From Paraburkholderia sp. Ac-20340 (GTDB taxonomy: Bacteria; Pseudomonadota; Gammaproteobacteria; Burkholderiales; Burkholderiaceae): a DNA stretch of 64,000 nt. The notes under the pieces are model-generated. The model made no database searches, was not told the origin of the DNA, and worked only from the letters and a program-made list of their open reading frames with translations. Positions 1 to 6,277 of this stretch are shown here, piece after piece. The stretch is from positions 25,311 to 89,310 of the forward strand of contig NZ_JAAGPR010000036.1 of NCBI RefSeq assembly GCF_017104965.1, in the 5' to 3' direction. Each line of letters begins with the position of its first letter. Position 1 is the first letter of the stretch. The translations under genes and the position numbers were made by a program.

Positions 1-435
1 CTGGTGTGGGTGCCGCCGCCTCCGACGCTTCCCGTGCGTGCCCCGACTACCGATACCATGAGACATAGTATGGATGGCCTAAATGGGGTGGTGGCTCCGC
101 CGCAAGTGCTAACGTTTACAGAAAGGACGCTAGTAGTAATTGAGACGAAGGCGACGCTGGGAGGGTTAAAGACACCTTGGTTCAACCGAACACAACAGTT
201 CGGTGTGACGAAGGTCAAGAGCATCCTCAAGAAAATCGCGTCTAAACGAGGGCATTGGAAGTCTTCCAACATATTGGAAGTTGATCCCGATGTGCAGAAG
301 AAGATTGATGCGATTAACGGGGCAGTTCAAAGCAGCAACATACAGTACCTACATGCTCAGGTGTTTTTTGACCACCGTGGTCAACTCAATTCGCTCGTCG
401 GTGGCGGAACGGGCATTCAATTGAATCTCTGGTAA
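1..435 (+). CDS. C-terminal part of a T6SS-type toxin, putative PD-(D/E)XK nuclease (partial)
   Basis: The reading frame is open to the left edge, so only the last ~144 codons are visible. The piece contains an ...VVIETKATLGG... stretch (residues ~45-55) preceded by an Asp-containing segment and followed by TQQ. This is the D...ExK...Q layout of PD-(D/E)XK nuclease folds common in polymorphic toxins. An immunity-like gene follows after 11 bases, and a PAAR gene and a decayed homologous tail (1546-1849) lie downstream, which supports a T6SS cargo toxin that would cut nucleic acid in a rival cell. The fold call rests on motif spacing alone. Base composition is clearly lower in GC than the chromosomal genes further right, suggesting acquired DNA. 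Confidence 0.55.
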   Translation: MVWVPPPPTLPVRAPTTDTMRHSMDGLNGVVAPPQVLTFTERTLVVIETKATLGGLKTPWFNRTQQFGVTKVKSILKKIASKRGHWKSSNILEVDPDVQKKIDAINGAVQSSNIQYLHAQVFFDHRGQLNSLVGGGTGIQLNLW

Positions 436-446
436 GCGAACACATC

Positions 447-1358
447 ATGGCAAAGACAAGCAAGACACGACTAGACAAGGTACTTCCTGAAGTGAGGTCG
501 TGGTCTACGGACAATTGGCCGCTGTCCGGATGGCTGGACGATTACTTGACAGGAAAGGGCAAGGTTGAATTGGCGATTTCCGATCTGTACAAGACTGGGA
601 TGATCAGCGTTGGTGAGAGCTTGCTTGCCGCGCAAGATGGACAATGGTTGCCTGCAAACCAGCGGATGACTTGCGCGTTCGTGCGGATGTTGTATTCCGA
701 ACTGATTGATATTGAACGTCTAAGCGGTACTGAGAGAACGATTATCTTTGACCTCGACATGGTTACTCAAACTATGCTCGGCGTCATCGCCATAGGCCAG
801 CCTCAACTCGTCAAGCCGTTCCATCAGGTCGTGTTCGCTGGTCTCGACGGCGGTTATGGCATCCATGATGGGCGTAACCCATCCGATGACACCACGCTGC
901 GCTACGCCGCCTTCGGTCTGTCCATCATCGGTGACTGGCTCGGCGAGCCGCTAGACTTAGATAAACACAAGTTGCCGCGCGATCCCGCATGGGGACTGCT
1001 GGTCGCAAACTGGCGCGAACCCGATCCGGCAAAGCTGCTGCCCATCCTCATGCAGGCGTGCGACACCCATGTGGAGCGCATTGCGGTGACCGGACGTGAA
1101 GTCGATGTGGAATCCGCGAAGTATGAGTTCGGCTCCGTATTCGAAGCTGTTTATCCCGCCGAAATTCTGGCCGTGCTGCGCCTGCGCGAGATGGAAGGGT
1201 TAAGCAATCCAGAACGTATCGATCACTCGCTCATGCAGACGCCCTACGCGCGTATCACCTGCCGCCCTGGCGAGTTGCCTTTGCAGGATGAACTGCTCGA
1301 CCGCTTTATCGCAACCGTGCGCCGCCGCGATCCACAGGTGCTGCCCGCAGGCGTTTAA
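447..1358 (+). CDS. Immunity-like protein, copy 1 (303 aa)
   Basis: This cytoplasmic-looking 303-residue protein has no signal peptide or membrane segment. It sits 11 bases after the toxin tail, the normal place for a cognate immunity gene. A second copy of identical length lies at 1861-2772. The first ~145 residues differ between copies, while residues ~150-303 are identical except for one Met/Val. Variable N-terminal and homogenised C-terminal halves suggest recombination between copies. It may belong to one of the broad T6SS immunity families (Imm49 comes to mind), but I cannot confirm that from sequence alone. ATG 447 is chosen because the paralogue starts at the equivalent codon. Confidence 0.7.
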   Translation: MAKTSKTRLDKVLPEVRSWSTDNWPLSGWLDDYLTGKGKVELAISDLYKTGMISVGESLLAAQDGQWLPANQRMTCAFVRMLYSELIDIERLSGTERTIIFDLDMVTQTMLGVIAIGQPQLVKPFHQVVFAGLDGGYGIHDGRNPSDDTTLRYAAFGLSIIGDWLGEPLDLDKHKLPRDPAWGLLVANWREPDPAKLLPILMQACDTHVERIAVTGREVDVESAKYEFGSVFEAVYPAEILAVLRLREMEGLSNPERIDHSLMQTPYARITCRPGELPLQDELLDRFIATVRRRDPQVLPAGV

Positions 1359-1544
1359 CCAGCCAGCACTGTTAAATCATCGAGGGAGGTTTCCGTGCCA
1401 GCCATCATTCGCGTTGGTGATCGTCACTCGTGCCCGCTTCACGGCATGGGTACAGTCTCGACCGGCACCAGCGGCGTCACGGTCAACGGACGGCGCGCTT
1501 CACTTATTGGCGACAGCACCAGTTGCGGGGCCACTATCGTGACT
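897..1544 (+). repeat. 648-bp direct repeat, copy A
   Basis: Near-identical to 2311-2958 at an offset of exactly 1,414 bases, with only scattered single-base differences. It covers the C-terminal half of the immunity gene, the spacer and the first ~50 codons of the PAAR gene. Similarity stops abruptly after the bases GACT at 1541-1544, where the PAAR gene is broken. Confidence 0.9.
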
Positions 1545-1577
1545 TCTCGGTTTCAGCAACAACCCTACCGTCGCTAG
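1395..1577 (+). pseudogene. Truncated PAAR-repeat gene
   Basis: The GTG start at 1395 has a strong GAGGGAGG ribosome-binding site. The first ~50 codons match the intact PAAR gene at 2809-3063 almost exactly. After codon ~50 the sequence switches to unrelated codons ending SRFQQQPYRR. At the switch the DNA becomes that of a decayed toxin tail in another frame (1546-1849). This is best read as a deletion that fused the front of a PAAR gene to the back of a toxin gene. The conserved second half of the PAAR fold is missing, so it should not form a spike tip. Confidence 0.8.
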
Positions 1578-1849
1578 CCGCTACGGCCTTACTAACGCGA
1601 GCGAACACGGACTGGACATGCTGGTAAAGGTGCCCCCCGCCGTCGATCACGGCGCGCCCCCCAACTACCGATGTAATGAGGAGCAGTATCGATGGGCTAC
1701 AGGGTGTAGCGCCGACCCGAACGCTAACGTTCTCGGAGGAAACCCTGCTGGTGATCGAGACTAAGGCGACGCTGGGAGGAGCTAATACGCCGAAACTGAA
1801 TACGACGCAGGGTGTGGGCGGGGCGGGCGTTCAATGGAATCTCTGGTAA
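1546..1849 (+). pseudogene. Remnant of a second toxin C-terminus, frameshifted
   Basis: In one frame 1546 to about 1660 reads LGFSNNPTVASRYGLTNASE and on to VPPAVDHGAP. After a run of six C residues, the homology continues in another frame with TTDVMRSSIDGLQG and then LLVIETKATLGG, ending QWNLW-stop at 1847-1849. This parallels the toxin tail at 1-435 (same VIETKATLGG motif, same NLW end) but lacks ~60 internal residues. It is therefore a decayed paralogue carrying both a homopolymer frameshift and an internal deletion. The immunity paralogue follows 11 bases later, so the original toxin-immunity order is preserved. Confidence 0.8.
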
Positions 1850-1860
1850 GCAAGCACATT

Positions 1861-2772
1861 ATGGTAAAGACGAACAAGACTCGACTGGACAAGGTGCTTC
1901 CTGAAGTCAAAGAGTGGCCGTCTGGCCTTCTTCCTCAGTTTGGATGGCTTGACGGCTATCTTGAAGAGAGGGAAAACGTTGGACTTGCGACCGAAGATCT
2001 TTTTGGAGCAGCCATGCAAGAAGCAGGAAGCAGCTTGCTTGCAGCGCTAGACGGTCGATGGCTAAACGCAAACCAGCACATGACCTCAGGTTTTGTGCGG
2101 ATGCTATATGCCGATATGATTGGGATTGCTTTACTCAGGGGTACAGATCGAACCATCGTAAGTGATCTTGATACAGCGACGAAAACGATGTTCGGCAGCA
2201 TCGCCATGGGCCAGCCGCAGCTCGTCAAGCCGTTCCATCAGGTTGTGTTCGCTGGCATCGACGGTGGGTATGGAGTCGATGATGGACACAATCCCCCACT
2301 GGGTTCTACCCTGCGCTACGCGGCCTTCGGTCTGTCCATCATCGGTGACTGGCTCGGCGAGCCGCTAGACTTAGATAAACACAAGTTGCCGCGCGATCCC
2401 GCATGGGGACTGCTGGTCGCAAACTGGCGCGAACCCGACCCGGCAAAGCTGCTGCCCATCCTCGTGCAGGCGTGCGACACTCATGTGGAGCGTATTGCGG
2501 TGACCGGGCGTGAAGTCGATGTGGAATCCGCGAAGTATGAGTTCGGCTCCGTATTCGAAGCTGTTTATCCCGCCGAAATTCTGGCCGTGCTGCGCCTGCG
2601 CGAGATGGAAGGGTTAAGCAATCCAGAACGTATCGATCACTCGCTCATGCAGACGCCCTACGCGCGTATCACCTGCCGCCCTGGCGAGTTGCCTTTGCAG
2701 GATGAACTGCTCGACCGCTTTATCGCAACCGTGCGCCGCCGCGATCCACAGGTGCTGCCCGCAGGCGTTTAA
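1861..2772 (+). CDS. Immunity-like protein, copy 2 (303 aa)
   Basis: Paralogue of 447-1358 with the same length. ATG 1861 is preferred over the earlier ATG at 1834 because 1834-1849 still encodes the toxin remnant's tail, and 1861 matches the start of copy 1. Its N-terminal half has drifted from copy 1 (for example ENVGLATEDLFGAAMQEAG against KVELAISDLYKTGMISVG), as expected if it fits a different toxin. The C-terminal half is essentially identical. The adjacent toxin is dead, so this may be an orphan immunity gene kept for protection against siblings that still carry the toxin. Confidence 0.7.
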   Translation: MVKTNKTRLDKVLPEVKEWPSGLLPQFGWLDGYLEERENVGLATEDLFGAAMQEAGSSLLAALDGRWLNANQHMTSGFVRMLYADMIGIALLRGTDRTIVSDLDTATKTMFGSIAMGQPQLVKPFHQVVFAGIDGGYGVDDGHNPPLGSTLRYAAFGLSIIGDWLGEPLDLDKHKLPRDPAWGLLVANWREPDPAKLLPILVQACDTHVERIAVTGREVDVESAKYEFGSVFEAVYPAEILAVLRLREMEGLSNPERIDHSLMQTPYARITCRPGELPLQDELLDRFIATVRRRDPQVLPAGV

Positions 2773-2958
2773 CCAGCCATCACTGTTAAATCATCGAGGG
2801 AGGTTTTCGTGCCAGCTATCATTCGCGTTGGTGATCGTCACTCGTGCCCGCTTCACGGCATGGGTACAGTCTCGACCGGCACCAGCGGCGTCACGGTCAA
2901 CGGACGGGCCGCCTCACTTATTGGCGACAGCACCAGTTGCGGGGCCACTATCGTGACT
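2311..2958 (+). repeat. 648-bp direct repeat, copy B
   Basis: Partner of 897-1544. Together the two copies flank 766 bases holding the toxin remnant and the variable half of immunity copy 2. RecA recombination between them would delete 1,414 bases and leave one chimaeric immunity gene. Confidence 0.9.
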
Positions 2959-3063
2959 GGTTCCTCTTCGACGGTAAACGGGCAGGGCTTTGCCCGCGTG
3001 GGTGACACCACCAGTCATGGCGGGACACTGCTCGGAGGGGATGAAGGTTGCGAGATCAATTGA
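2809..3063 (+). CDS. PAAR-repeat protein (84 aa)
   Basis: Small PAAR protein of the kind that caps the VgrG spike of the type VI secretion tube and carries cargo toxins. It has the typical run of short beta hairpins: GDRHSCPLHG near the N-terminus, then VTVNGRAASLIGDSTSCGA, then GFARVGDTTSHGG. His and Cys are placed as in the zinc-binding tip. The GTG start has a GAGGGAGG site 5 bases upstream. It follows immunity copy 2 by 36 bases. No VgrG or toxin domain is attached here. It is the intact version of the gene broken at 1395-1577. Confidence 0.9.
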   Translation: MPAIIRVGDRHSCPLHGMGTVSTGTSGVTVNGRAASLIGDSTSCGATIVTGSSSTVNGQGFARVGDTTSHGGTLLGGDEGCEIN

Positions 3064-3078
3064 TTCATAGGAGTCGCT

Positions 3079-3294
3079 ATGCCAGAGGCGGGGACGACAA
3101 CGCACACCATTGAAGAGATGCGGCGCATTGCCGGGAGCCGGGGCGGTGCATGTGTGTCGGAGGTCTACGTGAATAGGAGCACCCCGCTCACGTGGCGCTG
3201 TGCCGAGGGGCATTGCTGGGACGCAACGCCCGCCGCAGTGACCCGTACCAAAGGCACGTGGTGTCCGGTGTGTTTCAGGTCGAGTACCCGATGA
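3079..3294 (+). CDS. Zinc-ribbon fragment protein (71 aa)
   Basis: ATG start with an AGGAG-type site, 15 bases after the PAAR gene. The sequence has one zinc ribbon: a first Cys in WRCAEGH and a second pair in GTWCPVC, with the GH-x-W-x-A spacing seen in ribbon arrays of large nuclease-like proteins. Only one ribbon is present, and the frame ends a few codons after the last Cys. It is probably the remaining front of a longer protein whose continuation was replaced by the unrelated frame starting at 3296. Function is unknown. Confidence 0.5.
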   Translation: MPEAGTTTHTIEEMRRIAGSRGGACVSEVYVNRSTPLTWRCAEGHCWDATPAAVTRTKGTWCPVCFRSSTR

Positions 3295-3295
3295 C

Positions 3296-3889
3296 GTGCT
3301 GCGACCACTCGGCGAGCGCTTCCATCAGCGCATCTTTACGTTGCGCGAACGCACGGGCCAACCGGAATATGTTGGTGCACCCCCGCCAGACTATCGCTAT
3401 GTCATGCGGCAGCACGGTGAGAGCACGTGGGACGGCAACGGTCAAGGCTTCGTGGGGAATGCAAGCAAGGCTGAACTCGATGTCGGCCAGACCGTGACGC
3501 TTAATGCGCCTGTGTCGCCGGAGCTACTCGAAGTGAATTTCGACTCAGGCGGAACGCTGGATACGGCGGGTGCCAAGGGTGGCATTCGCATGGTCAAGGC
3601 AGCGATGGACCCTATCGAAGCCTCGATTGGAATCACATATAAAGGATGGGAGCCGGGCGTCTACCGCGACTATGACCTGGACGCCGGCGATCCTGCGTTG
3701 GCTCAAGGGGGAAGCCCTGAGGACATTCAAGCGGCGATGAACCGGGGCAAGGAGACGTTCGATCTGACGCGAGTGACAGACGTCATTACTGGATGCGATC
3801 GCTCCTTGCGACTTGGCGCAACATTCATGGCACTGCACGGCCATAGCACGAGTTGCGGCGCAACGCTGATTTCCAGCTTGCCAGGCTAG
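3296..3889 (+). CDS. Mosaic protein ending in a PAAR-like tail (197 aa)
   Basis: The frame is open from 3242 and the first usable start is GTG 3296. Most of the protein is unrecognised (EYVGAPPPDYRYVMRQHG near the front, then YKGWEPGVYRDYDLDAG mid-protein). The last ~25 residues, ATFMALHGHSTSCGATLISS, are the closing strands of a PAAR domain. A PAAR end without its beginning, attached to unrelated sequence, looks like another recombination product of T6SS cargo genes. It may be an untranslated relic; no good ribosome-binding site is visible before 3296. Confidence 0.45.
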   Translation: MLRPLGERFHQRIFTLRERTGQPEYVGAPPPDYRYVMRQHGESTWDGNGQGFVGNASKAELDVGQTVTLNAPVSPELLEVNFDSGGTLDTAGAKGGIRMVKAAMDPIEASIGITYKGWEPGVYRDYDLDAGDPALAQGGSPEDIQAAMNRGKETFDLTRVTDVITGCDRSLRLGATFMALHGHSTSCGATLISSLPG

Positions 3890-4029
3890 ACCGGTTCCGT
3901 CATGGAGAAGGACGTCATTCTCGATGCGCTTGCCATGGACCTTGGGGCAGGTCTCGAAACGTCGCTCCAAAATGCAATTTTCAGACCTTTCTGAGGGCAA
4001 TTCTCTCGTAATTAAGCGAAGGTTATCCC

Positions 4030-4449
4030 ATGCCTACGCGAACCGAAAAAGCCGCCTTTGCCGCCCGTCTGCGGGCTGTCATGAGGCGCGAATCCCTGTC
4101 GCTGGAAGGACCCACTGCACTGGCGAACTGGCTCAAACAGCGCAGTCACGGCGCCATTTCCGTATCGCCGCAAACTGCTCACAAGTGGTTGAAGGGCGCC
4201 ACCATTCCGCTTCACGACACGCTCGTGTTATTCGCCGAGTTGTTCGACGTCGATCTGCACTGGCTGCAATATGGGCCGGGCCAGCGAGGCCCGGAATTTC
4301 CGCCTTCGCCGCAGCCTGCCACGATGCGTGAGCCGACCATACCGCCTGCGCACGCACACCAATTGCTCTCGAGGTTCGAATCTCTCGACAAAGGCGATCG
4401 CGCATTGGTCGAAGTATTGATTTCGCGGCTGACCAGTTTGCCCGACTAG
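4030..4449 (+). CDS. HTH-domain regulator (139 aa)
   Basis: The N-terminal ~75 residues form a repressor-like helix-turn-helix (SPQTAHKWLKGATIPLHDTLVLFAELFDVDLHWL), similar to phage-type or XRE-like regulators common in Burkholderia. The C-terminal ~45 residues are a short helix segment (LLSRFESLDKGDRALVEVLI) probably used for dimerisation. ATG 4030 follows an AAGG-type site. It converges with the small-protein cluster ending at 4460, leaving only 10 bases between them. The target is unknown; the small-protein operon is a candidate because of proximity. Confidence 0.75.
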   Translation: MPTRTEKAAFAARLRAVMRRESLSLEGPTALANWLKQRSHGAISVSPQTAHKWLKGATIPLHDTLVLFAELFDVDLHWLQYGPGQRGPEFPPSPQPATMREPTIPPAHAHQLLSRFESLDKGDRALVEVLISRLTSLPD

Positions 4450-4459
4450 ACATCTGCGT

Positions 4460-4648
4460 TCAAACCACCAACGCCACCACCGCAACAACTGTCATCACGA
4501 ACGCCACCGCTGCCAACGGCGCCACGCGCAAATCGTCCATCTGATGATGGCAATCCACGGTATTGAATAGCGGAAGAATCAGTATTGCGAAGTAACCCAG
4601 CATGATTTGCAGCGCCAGTAATAACTGGAGCGTCGATTCAACGGGCAT
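4460..4648 (-). CDS. Small two-helix membrane protein (62 aa)
   Basis: The 62-residue protein has two hydrophobic segments (about residues 7-27 and 41-62) around a polar HHQMDD loop. It is the last of five small minus-strand genes. The start is supported by GGAG eight bases upstream, but that site lies inside a perfect 10-bp inverted repeat (4653-4680), so translation may be controlled. No family is recognised. Confidence 0.55.
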   Translation of the reverse strand: MPVESTLQLLLALQIMLGYFAILILPLFNTVDCHHQMDDLRVAPLAAVAFVMTVVAVVALVV

Positions 4649-4652
4649 GGTG

Positions 4653-4680
4653 CTGACTCCGCGGTGAAGGGCGGAGTCAG
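4653..4680 (-). promoter_or_regulatory. Perfect 10-bp hairpin covering a ribosome-binding site
   Basis: CTGACTCCGC (4653-4662) and its exact reverse complement (4671-4680) flank an 8-base loop. In the minus-strand message the downstream arm contains the GGAG that serves the gene starting at 4648. No T-run follows on either strand, so it does not look like a plain terminator. A hairpin that hides or exposes the ribosome-binding site is the simplest reading; a DNA operator is the alternative. Confidence 0.55.
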
Positions 4681-4741
4681 TCTAGTAAGCGAAAATGCGG
4701 CTGTGCATAGGCCGATCGTCAAGCATCGTTAGAGTTGTCGT

Positions 4742-4924
4742 TCACCCGGGTTCGGCGACCAGAATCAATACTGCCATCGCGATCAGGGTGGCCGTAGCGC
4801 AGACCAGCAGCGCTAACGGCCGCCTTTGCAGCATCGCGTCGATAGTGGGAATCAGCATTGGCGTCATGGCGAGCATGACGATAACAACGATAAACAACGC
4901 CCAGACATTGGTGAGATGCGGCAT
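4742..4924 (-). CDS. Small two-helix membrane protein (60 aa)
   Basis: ATG 4924 is chosen over an upstream GTG because GTGGAG lies 9 bases before it. The protein has two hydrophobic stretches (about residues 8-30 and 37-56) separated by a DAMLQRRP turn, so it should form a hairpin in the inner membrane. It is the fourth gene in the minus-strand small-protein series. No family is recognised. Confidence 0.55.
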   Translation of the reverse strand: MPHLTNVWALFIVVIVMLAMTPMLIPTIDAMLQRRPLALLVCATATLIAMAVLILVAEPG

Positions 4925-5035
4925 GAGATGGCGCTCCACAATTGGATGACATCCATCGTAGAGCGCGAGCCTGTGACTGCGTATCAGATCGATCTGATTC
5001 TGCTTCTGCTTGAACGGCGCCCGGCCGCTTCGGCA

Positions 5036-5344
5036 TCAAGCCGCCATCGGCGCAGGACTCAGCATCAAAATCACGCTCACGCCATCGGCTGCTTCGATTT
5101 TCGAAATTGCGCAGTCGTTCAGGGCAATATCGAAGGTGCCTTCCTTGAGATGTATCGTTGCGCTGCCGTGAGGATGAAACGTCAGATTCGTCACGAGGCT
5201 TTGCTCGGTTTCCGCGTTTGCGACACGCGAAAGCGCGAGCGCATCGACGAATATTGCACTTACCGGCTTCTGTGCTTCCGGCTGGTCGTTCTGCCCTTGG
5301 GTTTCGGCTTGATTACGTTTGACAGAGGGCTTGCGCTGCTTCAT
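5036..5344 (-). CDS. Small soluble protein of unknown function (102 aa)
   Basis: It has a strong AAGGAG site 8 bases before ATG 5344, and the ATG overlaps the stop of the preceding gene (ATGA-type), suggesting translational coupling. The first 27 residues are basic and Gln/Lys rich. The rest is a compact alternating beta-type sequence ending ISKIEAADGVSVILMLSPAP. It is the only member of the five-gene series without a membrane segment. No family is recognised. Confidence 0.6.
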   Translation of the reverse strand: MKQRKPSVKRNQAETQGQNDQPEAQKPVSAIFVDALALSRVANAETEQSLVTNLTFHPHGSATIHLKEGTFDIALNDCAISKIEAADGVSVILMLSPAPMAA

Positions 5345-5565
5345 CGGTTCGACTCCTTATTGCCGGAACGTCCGGCTGTGTCGCGATGAATCTTAGGTTT
5401 GCGCCGCGTCGGTCGATATCGAAAGAATACGAATTTATCGCTGCCTTTATACCTGGCATATCTGATTAATGGCCGTGAACTGGCTCCGCGCACGAGCAGC
5501 ACGGAAATGCCGCCGAAGAAAGCGAAAAACGGAGCCAGGACGCTGAGCACGACGGCAACAGGCAT
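5341..5565 (-). CDS. Small membrane-anchored basic protein (74 aa)
   Basis: One hydrophobic N-terminal segment (residues ~2-25) is followed by a strongly basic tail with Arg/Lys runs (RYRPTRRKPKIHR), predicted to face the cytoplasm. The start at 5565 is backed by AAGGAG 8 bases upstream. The stop overlaps the start of the 102-residue gene by four bases. No family is recognised. Confidence 0.6.
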   Translation of the reverse strand: MPVAVVLSVLAPFFAFFGGISVLLVRGASSRPLIRYARYKGSDKFVFFRYRPTRRKPKIHRDTAGRSGNKESNR

Positions 5566-5588
5566 GATGCGTTCTCCTTGTGCGGCAC

Positions 5589-5780
5589 TCAGGCAGCAGG
5601 CAATAACGCAGCAATGGCGAGCAGCACCACGGCCAGCGAAACAATGCCGATTCCCGCCGTACGCAAGGCAACACGTCGACGCTCGATTAGCGGGTCGGAA
5701 GACGGAATAAACAGAATCGTGGCGCCTGCCAGAAAGAGAACAAGTAGCAGGACAGCCCGGAATGAAATGGGATAGGGCAC
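5589..5780 (-). CDS. Small two-helix membrane protein (63 aa), first gene of the series
   Basis: The GTG start at 5780 is supported by GGGAG 7 bases upstream. Two hydrophobic stretches (about 8-25 and 40-62) flank a polar DPLIERRRVALR loop, similar in layout to the 60-residue protein at 4742-4924, which also has a basic turn. It leads a run of five same-strand genes with good ribosome-binding sites over 1.3 kb. No family is recognised. Confidence 0.55.
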   Translation of the reverse strand: MPYPISFRAVLLLVLFLAGATILFIPSSDPLIERRRVALRTAGIGIVSLAVVLLAIAALLPAA

Positions 5781-6277
5781 GATGCGACTCCCTGAATGAG
5801 TTGGTTAAGTCACATCGTAGAAATCCCCGCCACTGACGCCAATCAAAGAAGTTCGAATCTGAGGTCGAACGAGCCCGTCAATACAACGCTAGGTACGCCA
5901 AAAAAATATAAGGATGCCGAATCAATTGACGCGCCAAACGCAGCGACTTATTAATCAGACAAATAAAGCCAAATTAAATTACAAAATCCAACCATTGAAA
6001 TTACATTTTCATTATTCATAACAAAACCCGCCGAAAATCACGCGTTGTAGCTGAAATGCATCAATCGATTGAAATAGTTGGTAACTTCTGGAATGATAGC
6101 GATTCTCATTCCTCGGCCAATCACACGATGGTTGTCCGGGCTTTAATTCAAAAATAGCCAGCCTCGTCGATCCCTGTGCGTTTTCAAGGGGCCGCCAGCC
6201 AGCCACCGCCATCCAGGCCGAACGCGTCTCCTTCGCGCGCTCCACCGGCTGGATCTTCTTTCGTCGCACAGGGAACC
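5781..6277. other. Intergenic region with AT-rich stretch and Fur box
   Basis: About 500 bases with no credible gene. 5,930-6,030 is markedly AT-rich. It separates the divergent small-protein operon from the TonB receptor and should hold promoters for both; the Fur-type site at 6092-6110 is the only element I can name. Confidence 0.6.
6092..6110 (+). promoter_or_regulatory. Fur box
   Basis: TGATAGCGATTCTCA (6094-6108) matches 11 of 14 informative positions of the 7-1-7 Fur consensus TGATAATnATTATCA. It lies ~170 bases before a TonB-dependent receptor followed by piuC, which are classic iron-repressed genes. Confidence 0.75.

Noticed and set aside
1..5800. Insertion sequence or transposase explaining the mosaic region
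   Set aside because: No transposase frame, terminal inverted repeats or target duplication could be seen; homologous recombination between the direct repeats is sufficient.
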